DNA from: Nocardia paucivorans NBRC 100373
GTDB taxonomy: Bacteria > Actinomycetota > Actinomycetes > Mycobacteriales > Mycobacteriaceae
NCBI RefSeq assembly: GCF_000308675.1
Contig: NZ_BAGE01000001.1
Coordinates: 1-64,000, forward strand
Direction: 5' to 3'
Length of the DNA: 64,000 nt
Positions 50,504 to 59,816 of this stretch are shown here, one piece after another. Numbering within the stretch: position 1 is the first letter of the stretch; the number at the start of each line of letters is the position of its first letter. Below the pieces are notes generated by a model. It searched no databases. It worked only from the letters and a program-made list of their open reading frames with translations, and was not told where the DNA came from. Both the position numbers and the translations under genes were made by a program.

Positions 50504-51601
50504 ATGCCCGACGCAATCGTCGCCGAGGGGCTCGTCAAACGATACGGCGGGCTGCGGGCCCTCGACGGGCTCGATCTGACCGTGCCGGAGGGGACCGTCA
50601 CCGCCCTGCTGGGCCCCAATGGAGCCGGTAAGACCACCACCGTCCGAGTCCTCACCACACTCTTGGTTCCCGATGCGGGCCGCGCGACCGTGGCCGGGGT
50701 GGACGTCCTTCGGAACCCGCGTGCGCTGCGATCCCGGATCGGTGCCTCGGGACAGTACGCCGCGGTGGACGAATATCTCACCGGTTTCGAGAACCTCGAA
50801 ATGGTGGGTCGGCTCTACCACATGGGAATCCGGCGCAGTAAAGCACGCGCCCGCGAACTATTGGACCGCTTCCGGCTCACCGATGCCGCCGACCGCCCGG
50901 TCAAGGGATATTCGGGAGGTATGCGTCGCCGGCTCGATCTCGCGGGCGCTCTGGTCGCCAATCCACCGGTCCTGTTCCTGGACGAGCCGACGACGGGCCT
51001 GGACCCGCGGGCCCGGCTGGATCTGTGGGATGTGATCGAGGAACTGGTTGCCGGTGGCACCACCTTGCTGTTGACCACCCAATACATGGAGGAGGCCGAC
51101 CGGCTCGCCGATGCCATCGCGGTGATCGACCACGGTCGGGTGATCGCCCGGGGTACGGCCGACGAACTGAAGACCAAGGTCGGCGGCGATCGGATCGAAC
51201 TCACGGTCGGCCACGTCGACGATCTGCCGGTGGCGCGACAAGCGCTGGCCGCCCTGGCCGATGGAGAGATTCATCTGGAACCGGCGCTGCGCCGGATCAT
51301 CGTGCCGGTCAGCGATGGTTCCCAGGCGCTGGTCTCCGCGGTCGGCCGGCTGGCCGAGTACAAGGTCGAGATCCATGACGTCGGATTACGACGACCTTCG
51401 CTCGACGATGTCTTCCTCACCCTCACCGGTCGCGAGGCGGATGAGAAACCCGTCGACAGCGCCGACGAGGCCGATGGTGCGGAGCGAACCTCGACTGTTG
51501 TCGCGGCCGGCCCGACAAGTGGGGAGGACCCGGCGGCCGGAGGAGCCGGGCCCGCACATCCCCTGACGAATCAGGCGGCAACGGAAGGAAAGACCGGATG
51601 A
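50504..51601 (+). CDS. ABC transporter ATPase, DrrA-like
   Basis: Nucleotide-binding subunit of an exporter resembling daunorubicin/doxorubicin resistance pumps. Walker A GPNGAGKTTT is near residue 39, the Q-loop is GASGQYAAVDEYLTG, the signature is YSGGMRRRLDLAGAL, Walker B is PPVLFLDEPTTGLDP and the switch region is LLTTQYMEEADRLAD. The C-terminal domain (DUF4162-like, LTVGHVDDLPVARQ onward) is typical of DrrA; a polar tail of about 50 residues follows. AGGAGA precedes the ATG. The stop overlaps the permease start (ATGA). Confidence 0.93.
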   Translation: MPDAIVAEGLVKRYGGLRALDGLDLTVPEGTVTALLGPNGAGKTTTVRVLTTLLVPDAGRATVAGVDVLRNPRALRSRIGASGQYAAVDEYLTGFENLEMVGRLYHMGIRRSKARARELLDRFRLTDAADRPVKGYSGGMRRRLDLAGALVANPPVLFLDEPTTGLDPRARLDLWDVIEELVAGGTTLLLTTQYMEEADRLADAIAVIDHGRVIARGTADELKTKVGGDRIELTVGHVDDLPVARQALAALADGEIHLEPALRRIIVPVSDGSQALVSAVGRLAEYKVEIHDVGLRRPSLDDVFLTLTGREADEKPVDSADEADGAERTSTVVAAGPTSGEDPAAGGAGPAHPLTNQAATEGKTG

Positions 51602-52455
51602 CCACGGTGGCCCCGGGAAAACACCCGGACGAACGCCTCGCTCTGCTCGAACGATTGTCCATGGTGATCGGTGACAGCCTCACCGTCACCAAACGCAATG
51701 TCATCAAGATCAAGCGGGTACCCGATGTGCTGATCTTCAGCACTCTCTCGCCGATCATGTTCGTACTGCTCTTCGCGTACATCTTCGGGAGTGCGATCAA
51801 GGTACCGGGGTTGGAAGGCGGCTACCGTGAGTATCTGATCGCGGGCATCTTCGCGCAGACCGTGGTCTTCGGCTCCACCTTCACCGGGTTGAGCCTGGCC
51901 GAGGATATGCAGAAGGGCATCATCGACCGCTTTCGCACGCTGCCCATGGCGCCGTCCTCGGTGCTCATCGGCCGCACTGTCAGCGATGTGGTGATCAACC
52001 TCGTCAGCCTGGTGGTGATGTCACTGACCGGCCTGATGGTCGGCTGGCGTATCCGGGGTTCGTTCCTGGACGCCATCCTGGCCTACATGCTGCTGTTGCT
52101 GTTCGCCTACGCGATCTCCTGGATCATGGCGGTGGTCGGGCTGCTCGTCCGCACGCCCGAGGTCTTCAACAACGCCAGCTTCATGGTGATCTTCCCGCTC
52201 ACCTTCCTGGCCAACACCTTCGTGCCGTTGAACGACCTACCGGCCGTGCTGCGGGTATTCGCCGAATGGAACCCGGTATCGGCGCTCACCCAGGCGACAC
52301 GCGAACTGTTCGGCAACACCTCACCGCTCGCGGACACCTCGACCGCTTGGTCGATGCAGCATCCGGTGGCCACCACCCTGCTCTGGGTGGTGATCATTCT
52401 CGCGGTGTTCGTGCCGGCCGCGCTGCGCCAGTACCACCGGACCGTCAGTCGCTGA
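51598..52455 (+). CDS. ABC-2 type permease, DrrB-like
   Basis: Membrane subunit partner of the preceding ATPase. It has 285 residues with six predicted membrane segments: LIFSTLSPIMFVLLFAYIFG, then EYLIAGIFAQTVVFGSTFTG, a third near VINLVSLVVMSLTGLMVG, AYMLLLLFAYAISWIMAVVG, ASFMVIFPLTFLANTFVPLN and the last near TTLLWVVIILAVFVPAAL. The conserved ABC-2 stretch LAEDMQKGIIDRFRTLPMAP lies between helices 2 and 3. It is translationally coupled to the ATPase gene. The pump probably exports a hydrophobic compound or lipid; no biosynthetic genes are beside it. Confidence 0.92.
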   Translation: MTTVAPGKHPDERLALLERLSMVIGDSLTVTKRNVIKIKRVPDVLIFSTLSPIMFVLLFAYIFGSAIKVPGLEGGYREYLIAGIFAQTVVFGSTFTGLSLAEDMQKGIIDRFRTLPMAPSSVLIGRTVSDVVINLVSLVVMSLTGLMVGWRIRGSFLDAILAYMLLLLFAYAISWIMAVVGLLVRTPEVFNNASFMVIFPLTFLANTFVPLNDLPAVLRVFAEWNPVSALTQATRELFGNTSPLADTSTAWSMQHPVATTLLWVVIILAVFVPAALRQYHRTVSR

Positions 52456-52666
52456 CCTGCGGTCGGGTGTCGGTGTTCGTCCCCTCGGAGGTCGACACCG
52501 CATTACCGCGGGTATAGCCGATCCGCGGTGGAACGGGGGCAGGGTCGGGTAGCTGTGGGCGTTTGTTGCGTATCACCAGAGCGGTACCACCGGCTGCCGC
52601 GACCGCGGCGGCGGCCAACAGCCGATTACGCGAACGACCGGACAGACGTAATGGTCCCAAGCTCAT
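52445..52666 (-). CDS. small putative membrane protein
   Basis: A 73-residue product with a hydrophobic, Ala-rich N-terminal helix (RLLAAAAVAAAGGTALVI) after a basic start, then a Pro-rich tail. It overlaps the end of the convergent permease gene by 11 bases. I recognise no family. The low-complexity composition and weak ribosome site leave it doubtful. Confidence 0.4.
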   Translation of the reverse strand: MSLGPLRLSGRSRNRLLAAAAVAAAGGTALVIRNKRPQLPDPAPVPPRIGYTRGNAVSTSEGTNTDTRPQVSD

Positions 52667-52870
52667 TCATCAACTTTTACACAGGCCGGGCGAATATGCA
52701 GAACCCCAGGTGGTGCCCGCAGTCGGGGTGTGTCGGAGCGGTGTGGCCCCGCCTGGGGTGCCGGGGCGATCGAAGGGGCCGTGGCACGATGGGCTCGTGA
52801 GTACCAGCCACGGTGCCGGCCCCGCGACCTGTTCGGATTCGGGCCGTCCCCCTGTGAACCGGATGTTCCG

Positions 52871-53761
52871 ATGAACCCCCAGTACCCCGCGGACCCACGG
52901 CAGTCGATACCGGTCTGTGTGCGTCATCCGGACCGCTCGACCGGTTTGTCCTGTACCCGGTGCGGTAGGCCCGCCTGCCCCGAATGTCTGCGTCCGGCCT
53001 CGGTCGGCCAGCATTGCGTGGACTGTTTGCGCGTCGATCGGCGTTCGGCACCGCAGGTACGGACGGTGGCCGCGGGAACGGCCCCCCGGACCGCGATCCC
53101 CTTCGTGACCTACGCCTTGATCGCGGTGAATGTGCTGGTCTTCGGGATCACCGCGGCCCAATCGCGCAGCGTGCTGGACAACTACGCAGGTTCCGCACTC
53201 TTCCTCGACTGGGTCATGTACCCACCCGCGGTCGCCACCGGCGACTGGATCAGAGTGATCGGATCCGGCTTCCTGCACTACGGGCCGATTCACCTGTTGC
53301 TCAATATGTTCGCGTTGTACGTCGCGGGACGGGATATCGAACTGGTCCTCGGCCGGGCTCGTTATCTGGCGGTCTACCTGGTCTCACTGCTCGGCGCTTC
53401 GGCCGCTGTAATGGTGCTCGACCAGGAAAACCTGACCGCCGGCGCGTCCGGCGCGGTATACGGGCTGTTCGGCTCGATCACCGTGGTGCTGATCCGACTG
53501 CGGCAGAGCCCGAACAGCATGTTGATCCTGATCGGCATCAATGTCTTCATCAGTTTCTCGCTGCCCGGTATCTCGCTGTGGGGCCATCTCGGCGGACTGG
53601 CAGCGGGCACCCTGGCCACGCTCGGTGTGCTGTTCCTGCCCCAATGGTTGCGGGCGCGTACCCCGGAAAAAGCGCGAGCGGTGGGGTGGACGGCGCTGGG
53701 GGCGCTGGCAGTGGTGGCACTATCGGTGATCGCGGTGATGTCGACGGCGCTGACCGTCTAG
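52871..53761 (+). CDS. rhomboid family intramembrane serine protease
   Basis: Membrane protease cutting transmembrane substrates. An N-terminal Cys/His segment (CVRHPDRSTGLSCTRCGRPA, CPECLRP, QHCVDCL) resembles a B-box-type zinc finger. Six membrane helices follow. Catalytic Ser193 is in GASGAVYGLFGS and the paired His239 is in WGHLGGLAAG; HLLLNMFALYVAGRDIE is the helix with the oxyanion residues. It has 296 residues from the ATG at 52871; the frame opens at 52730 but that part has no rhomboid features. It converges with the PH-domain gene two bases away. Confidence 0.93.
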   Translation: MNPQYPADPRQSIPVCVRHPDRSTGLSCTRCGRPACPECLRPASVGQHCVDCLRVDRRSAPQVRTVAAGTAPRTAIPFVTYALIAVNVLVFGITAAQSRSVLDNYAGSALFLDWVMYPPAVATGDWIRVIGSGFLHYGPIHLLLNMFALYVAGRDIELVLGRARYLAVYLVSLLGASAAVMVLDQENLTAGASGAVYGLFGSITVVLIRLRQSPNSMLILIGINVFISFSLPGISLWGHLGGLAAGTLATLGVLFLPQWLRARTPEKARAVGWTALGALAVVALSVIAVMSTALTV

Positions 53762-53763
53762 AT

Positions 53764-54225
53764 CTATCGCACGTCCTCACCACGCAGGTTCAGTTCGGTG
53801 CGCAAGGTGTGGTACACCTCCTCGGGATGGGTTCCCAGATCCCATCGACCGAAGATCAGCAGCCGTTCCGCGCCATCGGTGGTCACGTCGATCTCCAGCA
53901 TGGGCATCTTGCGGCCGAGACGGCGGTAGTACACCGGGCGCGCCCGCAGGATCTGCTCGCGGGTATAGCGTGTCGGTCCGGTGAGGGTGCGCACCACCAG
54001 GTGGGGATCGTCGCCGGGAACGAGCGCCAGTCGGGGGCGCTGCCGGAAGCCGAGCACGGCCATCCACAGGAGACCCACCGCGGCCGCGCCGACGAGGAAC
54101 CGGCTGGGGGCGTCGGGGGAGAAAACGGCGGCGACGGCCATGATCACACCGCCGAGGGCGACCGCGACCAGCGCAGGGGTGGGGGTGGTCCACGCCAGGC
54201 GTGGGGCCGGGTTCACGGATGGCAT
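53764..54225 (-). CDS. membrane protein with PH-like domain
   Basis: Conserved protein in the place of Rv0010c. Two membrane helices near the N-terminus (PALVAVALGGVIMAVAAVFS and FLVGAAAVGLLWMAVLGF) are followed by a cytoplasmic PH-like domain (LVVRTLTGPTRYTREQILRA, MLEIDVTTDGAERLLIFGRW). The ATG at 54225 is used; an ATG at 54243 would add six residues. The function is unknown. Confidence 0.85.
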   Translation of the reverse strand: MPSVNPAPRLAWTTPTPALVAVALGGVIMAVAAVFSPDAPSRFLVGAAAVGLLWMAVLGFRQRPRLALVPGDDPHLVVRTLTGPTRYTREQILRARPVYYRRLGRKMPMLEIDVTTDGAERLLIFGRWDLGTHPEEVYHTLRTELNLRGEDVR

Positions 54226-54330
54226 GTGGGCGGTTGCCCCCAATCGGTCCTGGTGGACGGGCGGGCGGGGTGCGTCGGCGTCGTCATGCCATACGGCCTT
54301 TCTCCGACCCCACCGCTCGGGCGTTGTGAG

Positions 54331-54351
54331 TTGTCCACAGGTTCATCCACA
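54331..54351. promoter_or_regulatory. two DnaA-box-like sites before the PH-domain gene
   Basis: An exact TTGTCCACA (54331-54339) and a TCATCCACA (54343-54351) lie together in the gap between crgA and the PH-domain gene, 21 kb from oriC. Confidence 0.55.
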
Positions 54352-54389
54352 GGTGTGTATGAATGACATGTGTGTAATCCGCGCGCGGC

Positions 54390-54659
54390 TCAACGCCATC
54401 GCATGGTCATGATCAGGCCGATCACCATCAGTCCGAACCCGATCAGGAAGTTCCAGGCGTGCAGATCGTTCATCCAGCCGATCTGCTCTGCCGCGAGGTA
54501 GTAGACCAGCAACCACAACAACCCGGCCAGCATGAAGCCGAGCATGATGGCGACATACCAGGCCGGCGACGGCCCGGCTGCCTTCACCTTCACCGGGGTT
54601 CGGTTGGCGGCGGGATTGATCGTGTAATCGGTCTTCTTCCGGACCTTCGACTTCGGCAT
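54390..54659 (-). CDS. crgA: cell division protein CrgA
   Basis: Small septum protein of actinobacteria that recruits division and wall-synthesis proteins. It has 89 residues. The basic N-terminus [20 protein letters not shown] is followed by two membrane helices ([20 protein letters not shown] and [16 protein letters not shown]) separated by the loop [15 protein letters not shown], the family pattern. The start is the ATG at 54659. It is adjacent to trpG/pabA as in M. tuberculosis (Rv0011c-Rv0013), but the DUF881 gene (Rv0012) is absent from the 193-base gap. Confidence 0.95.
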   Translation of the reverse strand: MPKSKVRKKTDYTINPAANRTPVKVKAAGPSPAWYVAIMLGFMLAGLLWLLVYYLAAEQIGWMNDLHAWNFLIGFGLMVIGLIMTMRWR

Positions 54660-54852
54660 GACGTCCTCGTATTCGGCGTGCAGATCCTGACTTCAGGCTA
54701 TATCACCTGGTACCACGCTCGGGTGTCGACGCCGAAGGAGATGGCGCGGCACGCCGGCCGAAGTGAGTCGAGTGGAGGCGCCGGGAGCGGCGCGTGATCG
54801 GGCGGACGTAATCGATGCGACGGCCCGCCGGCCGAACACGTAGGCTCTCATC

Positions 54853-55494
54853 ATGCGTGTTCTGGTCGTCGACAACTACGACAGTTTCGTGTTCAACCTG
54901 GTCCAGTACCTGGGCCAGCTGGGCGTGGAAGCCGTGGTCTGGCGTAACGACGATCCGAATCTCGCCGACCGGGACGCCGTCGCCGCCGATTTCGACGGTG
55001 TGCTGATAAGCCCCGGACCCGGCACTCCCGACCGCGCGGGGGCCAGTATCGACCTGGTCCATGCCTGCGCGCGAGAGCGGACACCGTTGCTCGGGGTGTG
55101 TCTCGGCCACCAGGCCATCGGTGCCGCCTTCGGCGCGACCGTGACCCGGGCTCCGGAACTGCTACACGGCAAGACCAGTTCGGTATTCCATATCGGCGCC
55201 GGTGTGTTGGCGGGATTGCCCGACCCGTTCACCGCCACCCGCTATCACTCGCTCACCGTATTGGAAGAGACCCTGCCCGACGAGTTCGAGGTGCTCGGTC
55301 GGACCGAGAGCGGCATAGTCATGGCCATGCGCCATCGTGACCTGCCCATCCAGGGAGTGCAATTCCACCCGGAGTCGGTGCTCACCCAGGGCGGGCACCG
55401 CATGTTGGCGAATTGGCTCGAAAGCTGCGGGGAACGTCCCGCGGAAGGGCTGATCGAGACGTTGGAAGCGGAAGTGGCGGCGCTGGCGGTGTGA
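54853..55494 (+). CDS. trpG: glutamine amidotransferase, component II of anthranilate/aminodeoxychorismate synthase
   Basis: Class I glutamine amidotransferase that supplies ammonia for anthranilate or 4-amino-4-deoxychorismate. It has 213 residues. The start VLVVDNYDSFVFNLVQYL is typical. The catalytic triad is Cys83 in GVCLGHQAIG, His172 and Glu174 in VQFHPESVLT. Standing alone outside trp genes, it may act in folate synthesis (pabA role) or serve both. The ATG at 54853 fits the family. Confidence 0.92.
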   Translation: MRVLVVDNYDSFVFNLVQYLGQLGVEAVVWRNDDPNLADRDAVAADFDGVLISPGPGTPDRAGASIDLVHACARERTPLLGVCLGHQAIGAAFGATVTRAPELLHGKTSSVFHIGAGVLAGLPDPFTATRYHSLTVLEETLPDEFEVLGRTESGIVMAMRHRDLPIQGVQFHPESVLTQGGHRMLANWLESCGERPAEGLIETLEAEVAALAV

Positions 55495-55560
55495 TCTACC
55501 ACCGGAATCGGTCCGGGCGACGGTTGTCCGATCGCCGCCCAGGCCTGTCCGGATCGACGG

Positions 55561-55980
55561 TCAGGACCGTCCGTAAACCGCGGTGACGAATTCGCCGAGC
55601 TGATTGTCGTCCAGATGCCGGGCCAGGTCGGCTTCGCTGATCATGCCGACGAGGCGCTTGTCCTCGATAACCGGTATCCGTTTGACCTGATGGCCCTCCA
55701 TTTCGTCGAGGACCTCGTCGACGTCGGCATCCGCGGCGACCCATCGGGGCGTCGCCTCACAGAGTTCGGCGGCGCGGGTCCCCGACGGGGACAACCCCTG
55801 GGCCACGCATTTGATCACGATGTCGCGGTCGGTGATGATGCCGCACATCCGCTCGTTCTCATCGGCGACGACCAGTGCGCCGACGCCGAGTTCGGCCATG
55901 GTGCGGGCCGCCTGTGCGACCGATTGATCCTTGGAAATCCAGTGAGCGCCCGGTTTCATGATGTCCCTGGCAGTGGTCAC
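55561..55980 (-). CDS. tandem CBS-domain protein, Hrp1-like
   Basis: Cytoplasmic protein made of two CBS motifs, similar in size and order to hypoxic response protein 1 of M. tuberculosis. CBS1 covers about 8-60 (TTARDIMKPGAHWISKDQSV to CGIITDRDIVIKCVAQG), CBS2 about 75-128 (ATPRWVAADADVDEVLDEME to VGMISEADLARHL). 139 residues. Such pairs often bind adenosine nucleotides; the ligand here is unknown. Its place between trpG and pknB is not the usual one. No DosR box was recognised in the 326-base gap upstream (55981-56306), which holds no gene. Confidence 0.88.
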   Translation of the reverse strand: MTTARDIMKPGAHWISKDQSVAQAARTMAELGVGALVVADENERMCGIITDRDIVIKCVAQGLSPSGTRAAELCEATPRWVAADADVDEVLDEMEGHQVKRIPVIEDKRLVGMISEADLARHLDDNQLGEFVTAVYGRS

Positions 55981-56306
55981 GGCCTACCTCCTCGTTCCTC
56001 AGCGATGCTGGTTCGAATGGAGCAAACCCATCTTCCCATCCGGCCGCTCCGGTCGATACGCCTTGGCCGACACGCTCCGGACACACTCGTTCGCCAACTC
56101 GGTGGCCCTTCTGTCGAGCGTGCGATCCTTCTCGGGTACACGTGGGAAATCCCTTGGGCGTGAATGGGATTCACCATAATTCATCGAGGCGTGCCGATGT
56201 CCAACGCATCTCGATCGGGTGACGGGAACGAGCCGCGGATAACGATTGGGAGGGACCGACGCAGACCCGAAACCCGGGGCGACCGGGCGGGCCCCGACGG
56301 TCCGAC

Positions 56307-58229
56307 TCAGGGGGTACCGAGGGGCAGTACGCCCACGTTTACCGTGACCGGCGAGGTGGTCGTGATGGTGGTGCCGGGTGCGGGGGTCTGTCCGATGATC
56401 TTGCCGCCCTGCTCGGAATCGAGGGTTATCTGAGTGAGCTGGCGGATCTGGTTGACGCTGCCCGCCCAACCGGCTTCCCGCAGCACATTCGCCGCCTCCG
56501 CCACGCTCAGTCCGGTGAGGTTCGGCATGAGAATACGGTTGCTGTCGGCGACCTGCACGGTGATGGTGGAGCCCTTGTCGGCCATACTGCCGCCGGCCGG
56601 ATCAGTGGCCAGCACCTCGCCACGTGGCCGCTGCGAAGTCACCTGTTGGATCACGATCTTGAATCCCGCGCTGTCCACCAGGTTCGGTTGGGCCACCTCG
56701 ATCTGCTGACCCACGACATTGGGCACCCGCACCTGTTCCGGCCCCGATCCGAGCGTGACGGTGATCTGACCGCCCGCGTCGACCTCGACACCCGAACTCG
56801 GTTCCTGAGCGATCACCTTGTCCTTGTCCTGCGGGCTGGATGGTCCCTGCCGGACCTGCGGGTTGAGCAGCAGGCCCACCTCGCTGAGCCGTTGTTCGGC
56901 CTCTTGCCGGGGCAGACCGGCCAACTGGGGCACGGGGACCTTCTGGGGGCCGGTCGACACCTGTACCGTGATGGTGCTGCCCTCATCGGCACGGGACCCG
57001 CCCAGCGGCTGGGTCGAGATGACATTGCCGGTGCTGACCTTGCCATCCGGCTTCTGCTGGATGGCAACACTGAACCCCAGATCCTCCAAGGTCTTCTGGG
57101 CCTCATCGATGGAGGTGTTGGACAGATCCGGGACGGCGATCTGATCGGGTTTGCTCCCCGGACCGAGCATCCAGAACAGACCGAAGGCCACCGCGACCGC
57201 GACGACGGCACCAAGCGCGAGATAGACGACGCGCCGCGATTGCCGGGTGTCGTTGGATTCGTAGTCGTAATTGTCCAGATCCGCGTCGCCGTGTTCGCCG
57301 CTGCGACGGTATCCGTGCGCGGAAGGACCGGTGGAGTCGAGGAAGGTGGTGTGATCCTCGTCGGTCATCACCATCGGCGCGCTCGGTCGCTGCCCGCCGA
57401 GCACTCGGATCAGGTCCGCGCGCATCTCGGCCGCGGTCTGATAGCGGTTGGCGGGATTCTTGCTCATCGCCTTCAGAACGACCGAATCCAGCTCGCGCGG
57501 TACGCCCTCCTGGACCAGCGACGGCAGCCGCGGATCCTCCCGAACATGCTGGTATGCCACCGCGATGGGAGAGTCACCGGTGAACGGGGGCTCTCCGGTG
57601 AGGATCTCGAACAGCACGCAGCCGACCGAATAGACATCCGATCGAGCGTCCACCGTCTCGCCGCGGGCCTGTTCCGGCGAAAGGTACTGCGCGGTGCCGA
57701 TCACCGCGGCGGTCTGCGTCATCGGGTTGGCGGCATCGGCGATCGCGCGCGCGATGCCGAAGTCCATCACCTTCACCGCACCGGCCTGGTTGATCATGAT
57801 GTTGGCCGGCTTCATATCGCGGTGCACGATGCCCGCTTTGTGGCTGAAGTCCAGCGCGGCGCAGACGTCCGCCACGACCTCCATCGCCCGGCGCGGTGGC
57901 AGCGGCCCTTCGTTGCGCACGATATCGCGCAATGTATCGCCGTCCACGTACTCCATCACGATGTAGGGCAGCGGGCCGCCCCCGATCTCCGCCTCACCGG
58001 TGTCGTATACGGCGACGATGGCGGGATGGTTCAGCGCGGCGGCGTTCTGCGCCTCGCGTTTGAACCGCAGATAGAACGTGGGGTCGCGGGCCAGATCGGC
58101 GCGCAGCACCTTGATCGCGACATCGCGGTTCAACCGGAGGTCACGTGCCTTGTGGACCTCTGACATCCCGCCGAATCCGATGGTCTCGCCCAGCTCGTAG
58201 CGGGAGGAGAGATTCTTCGGGGTCGTCAT
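56307..58229 (-). CDS. pknB: Ser/Thr protein kinase PknB with PASTA domains
   Basis: Membrane kinase that senses muropeptides or lipid II and controls growth and wall synthesis. The kinase domain spans about 11-275. The glycine loop is [12 protein letters not shown], Lys40 is in VAIKVL, the catalytic loop is [13 protein letters not shown] is in KVMDFGIA and the activation loop is [19 protein letters not shown] with the two Thr that are autophosphorylated. One membrane helix lies at about 331-353 ([20 protein letters not shown]), then four PASTA repeats run to the C-terminus ([62 protein letters not shown]). Last gene of the pstP-rodA-pbpA-pknA-pknB operon; its ATG overlaps the pknA stop. Confidence 0.97.
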   Translation of the reverse strand: MTTPKNLSSRYELGETIGFGGMSEVHKARDLRLNRDVAIKVLRADLARDPTFYLRFKREAQNAAALNHPAIVAVYDTGEAEIGGGPLPYIVMEYVDGDTLRDIVRNEGPLPPRRAMEVVADVCAALDFSHKAGIVHRDMKPANIMINQAGAVKVMDFGIARAIADAANPMTQTAAVIGTAQYLSPEQARGETVDARSDVYSVGCVLFEILTGEPPFTGDSPIAVAYQHVREDPRLPSLVQEGVPRELDSVVLKAMSKNPANRYQTAAEMRADLIRVLGGQRPSAPMVMTDEDHTTFLDSTGPSAHGYRRSGEHGDADLDNYDYESNDTRQSRRVVYLALGAVVAVAVAFGLFWMLGPGSKPDQIAVPDLSNTSIDEAQKTLEDLGFSVAIQQKPDGKVSTGNVISTQPLGGSRADEGSTITVQVSTGPQKVPVPQLAGLPRQEAEQRLSEVGLLLNPQVRQGPSSPQDKDKVIAQEPSSGVEVDAGGQITVTLGSGPEQVRVPNVVGQQIEVAQPNLVDSAGFKIVIQQVTSQRPRGEVLATDPAGGSMADKGSTITVQVADSNRILMPNLTGLSVAEAANVLREAGWAGSVNQIRQLTQITLDSEQGGKIIGQTPAPGTTITTTSPVTVNVGVLPLGTP

Positions 58230-59779
58230 GGCAGTCCTTGCGGATAGGTAGCCGATGCACGGGGGGCGCGGCCTAAGGCGTCCTCGTCATCGCCCATATC
58301 AGGGAACGACGGTATAGGGATCTGAATTGTCGGGAACGGTCGGCGGGTGGTCGTCGTCTGGCTCGGGGTGCTCGGTGCCGCGGTGGGCGTCGACGATGGT
58401 GCCGTGGTGGCCGACGGCGCGGTGGTGCCGGGCGGCGTGGTGGTCGGCTCCACGGTCGTCGGCGGCAGGGTGGTCGGTGGCAGGGTGGTCGGCTCCACGG
58501 TCGGCGGCTCCGGTTCCGGTTCCGGTTCCACGTACTCGGTGGTCGGTGGCGGCGGCAGCGGCTGTGGAGTGCTACTGGTGACCGTGCTCGTGGTGGCGGG
58601 GGCCGGGCGGTTCGGGTCCGGGTTGGTGTCCCCGCCGAACAACAGCCACAGCACCGCGCTGCCCAGCAACAGAGCTCCGATACCGAGCCCGATCAGCAAC
58701 TTCTGGCTGGTACCGGACAGGCCCGCGCGCCGCTCCTCCGAATCGGGTCGGTCGGCGGCCGGGCGATGCGCACCGGTGGCCGGGCGAGGCGTAGGGGCGG
58801 CGCTCCCGCTGTGGGGGTAGCGTGACGTCACATTGTTGTCGAAATCCTGCCGGGAGGGCGGCAGCACCACCGTGGGGTTCGGGGGCAATATCCGGGTGTC
58901 GCCCTCATCGATCGGTTCGGCCGGCATGTTCCGGGGTAGCGGGGGCCTGCGTCCGGCGCGGACCGCCGCGACGGCATCGGCGAACTCACCCCCGTCGGCG
59001 TAGCGCTGGGTCGGGTCCTTGCCGATGGTGATCTCGATCAGTTCCCGCACATTGGGCGGCAGATCCGATGGCATCGGCGGTGGCGCCTCGCGGACGTGTT
59101 TCATCGCGACGGTAATGGCGCCGTCCCCGCTGAACGGACGTTGTCCGGCCAACACCTCGTAGCCCACGATGCCCAGGGCGTACACATCGCTGGCAGCGGT
59201 GGCGTCCTCGCCGACCGCCTGCTCGGGTGCGATGTACTGCGCGGTCCCCATCACCATGCCGGTTTTGGTCACCGGAGAGGCATCCACCGCCTTGGCGATA
59301 CCGAAATCGGTGATCTTCACCTGACCGGTCGGGGTGACCAGGATGTTTCCCGGTTTCACGTCCCGATGCACCACGCCCGCGGCATGCGCCACCTGCAGGG
59401 CCCGTCCGGTCTGTTCCAGCAGGTCCAGACCCTGTGCCACGGACAGGCGACCGAGGCGGTTCAGCACGGAGTTCAGCGGCTCGCCCTGTACCAGCTCCAT
59501 CACCAGATAGGCTGTTTCGCCGCCCTGCGGGTCGTAGGTCTCGCCGTAGTCGTAGATTCCGGCGATACCGGGGTGATTCAACTGTGCGGTGGTCTTGGCC
59601 TCGGTGCGGAACCGGTGCCGGAAGGTGGGGTCGGCCGAGAACTCGGACTTGAGCACCTTGACCGCGACGCGCCGGTCGAGCCGGGTGTCCAGGGCCTCCC
59701 ACACCTGGCCCATCCCGCCGGTAGCGATCAGCCGCTGCAGCCGGTACCGCTCCGCGATCATCGCACCGTTGTTCAGCAT
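58226..59779 (-). CDS. pknA: Ser/Thr protein kinase PknA
   Basis: Transmembrane kinase working with PknB in cell-shape and division control. It has 517 residues from the ATG at 59779 (GGGGAA upstream); the frame runs back to 59878 without kinase sequence. The ATP loop is [13 protein letters not shown], Lys in [10 protein letters not shown], the catalytic loop is [14 protein letters not shown] is in [11 protein letters not shown] and the activation segment is [19 protein letters not shown]. The membrane helix is [20 protein letters not shown], near residue 355. The outer part is a Pro/Thr/Glu-rich tail of about 130 residues without PASTA repeats. Confidence 0.96.
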   Translation of the reverse strand: MLNNGAMIAERYRLQRLIATGGMGQVWEALDTRLDRRVAVKVLKSEFSADPTFRHRFRTEAKTTAQLNHPGIAGIYDYGETYDPQGGETAYLVMELVQGEPLNSVLNRLGRLSVAQGLDLLEQTGRALQVAHAAGVVHRDVKPGNILVTPTGQVKITDFGIAKAVDASPVTKTGMVMGTAQYIAPEQAVGEDATAASDVYALGIVGYEVLAGQRPFSGDGAITVAMKHVREAPPPMPSDLPPNVRELIEITIGKDPTQRYADGGEFADAVAAVRAGRRPPLPRNMPAEPIDEGDTRILPPNPTVVLPPSRQDFDNNVTSRYPHSGSAAPTPRPATGAHRPAADRPDSEERRAGLSGTSQKLLIGLGIGALLLGSAVLWLLFGGDTNPDPNRPAPATTSTVTSSTPQPLPPPPTTEYVEPEPEPEPPTVEPTTLPPTTLPPTTVEPTTTPPGTTAPSATTAPSSTPTAAPSTPSQTTTTRRPFPTIQIPIPSFPDMGDDEDALGRAPRASATYPQGLP

Positions 59780-59816
59780 CGGGTTCCCCGCAGATTCACT
59801 CGCACATCCATCTCGT

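Noticed and set aside
50148..50579. Plus-strand frame before the ABC transporter
   Set aside because: It would overlap the ATPase start, has no known domain and its composition looks non-coding.
55981..56306. DosR-type box upstream of the Hrp1-like gene
   Set aside because: No sequence close to the known dormancy-regulon palindrome was found.
56646..58163. 505-residue plus-strand frame opposite pknB
   Set aside because: Antisense shadow; the pknB kinase and PASTA motifs are on the other strand.
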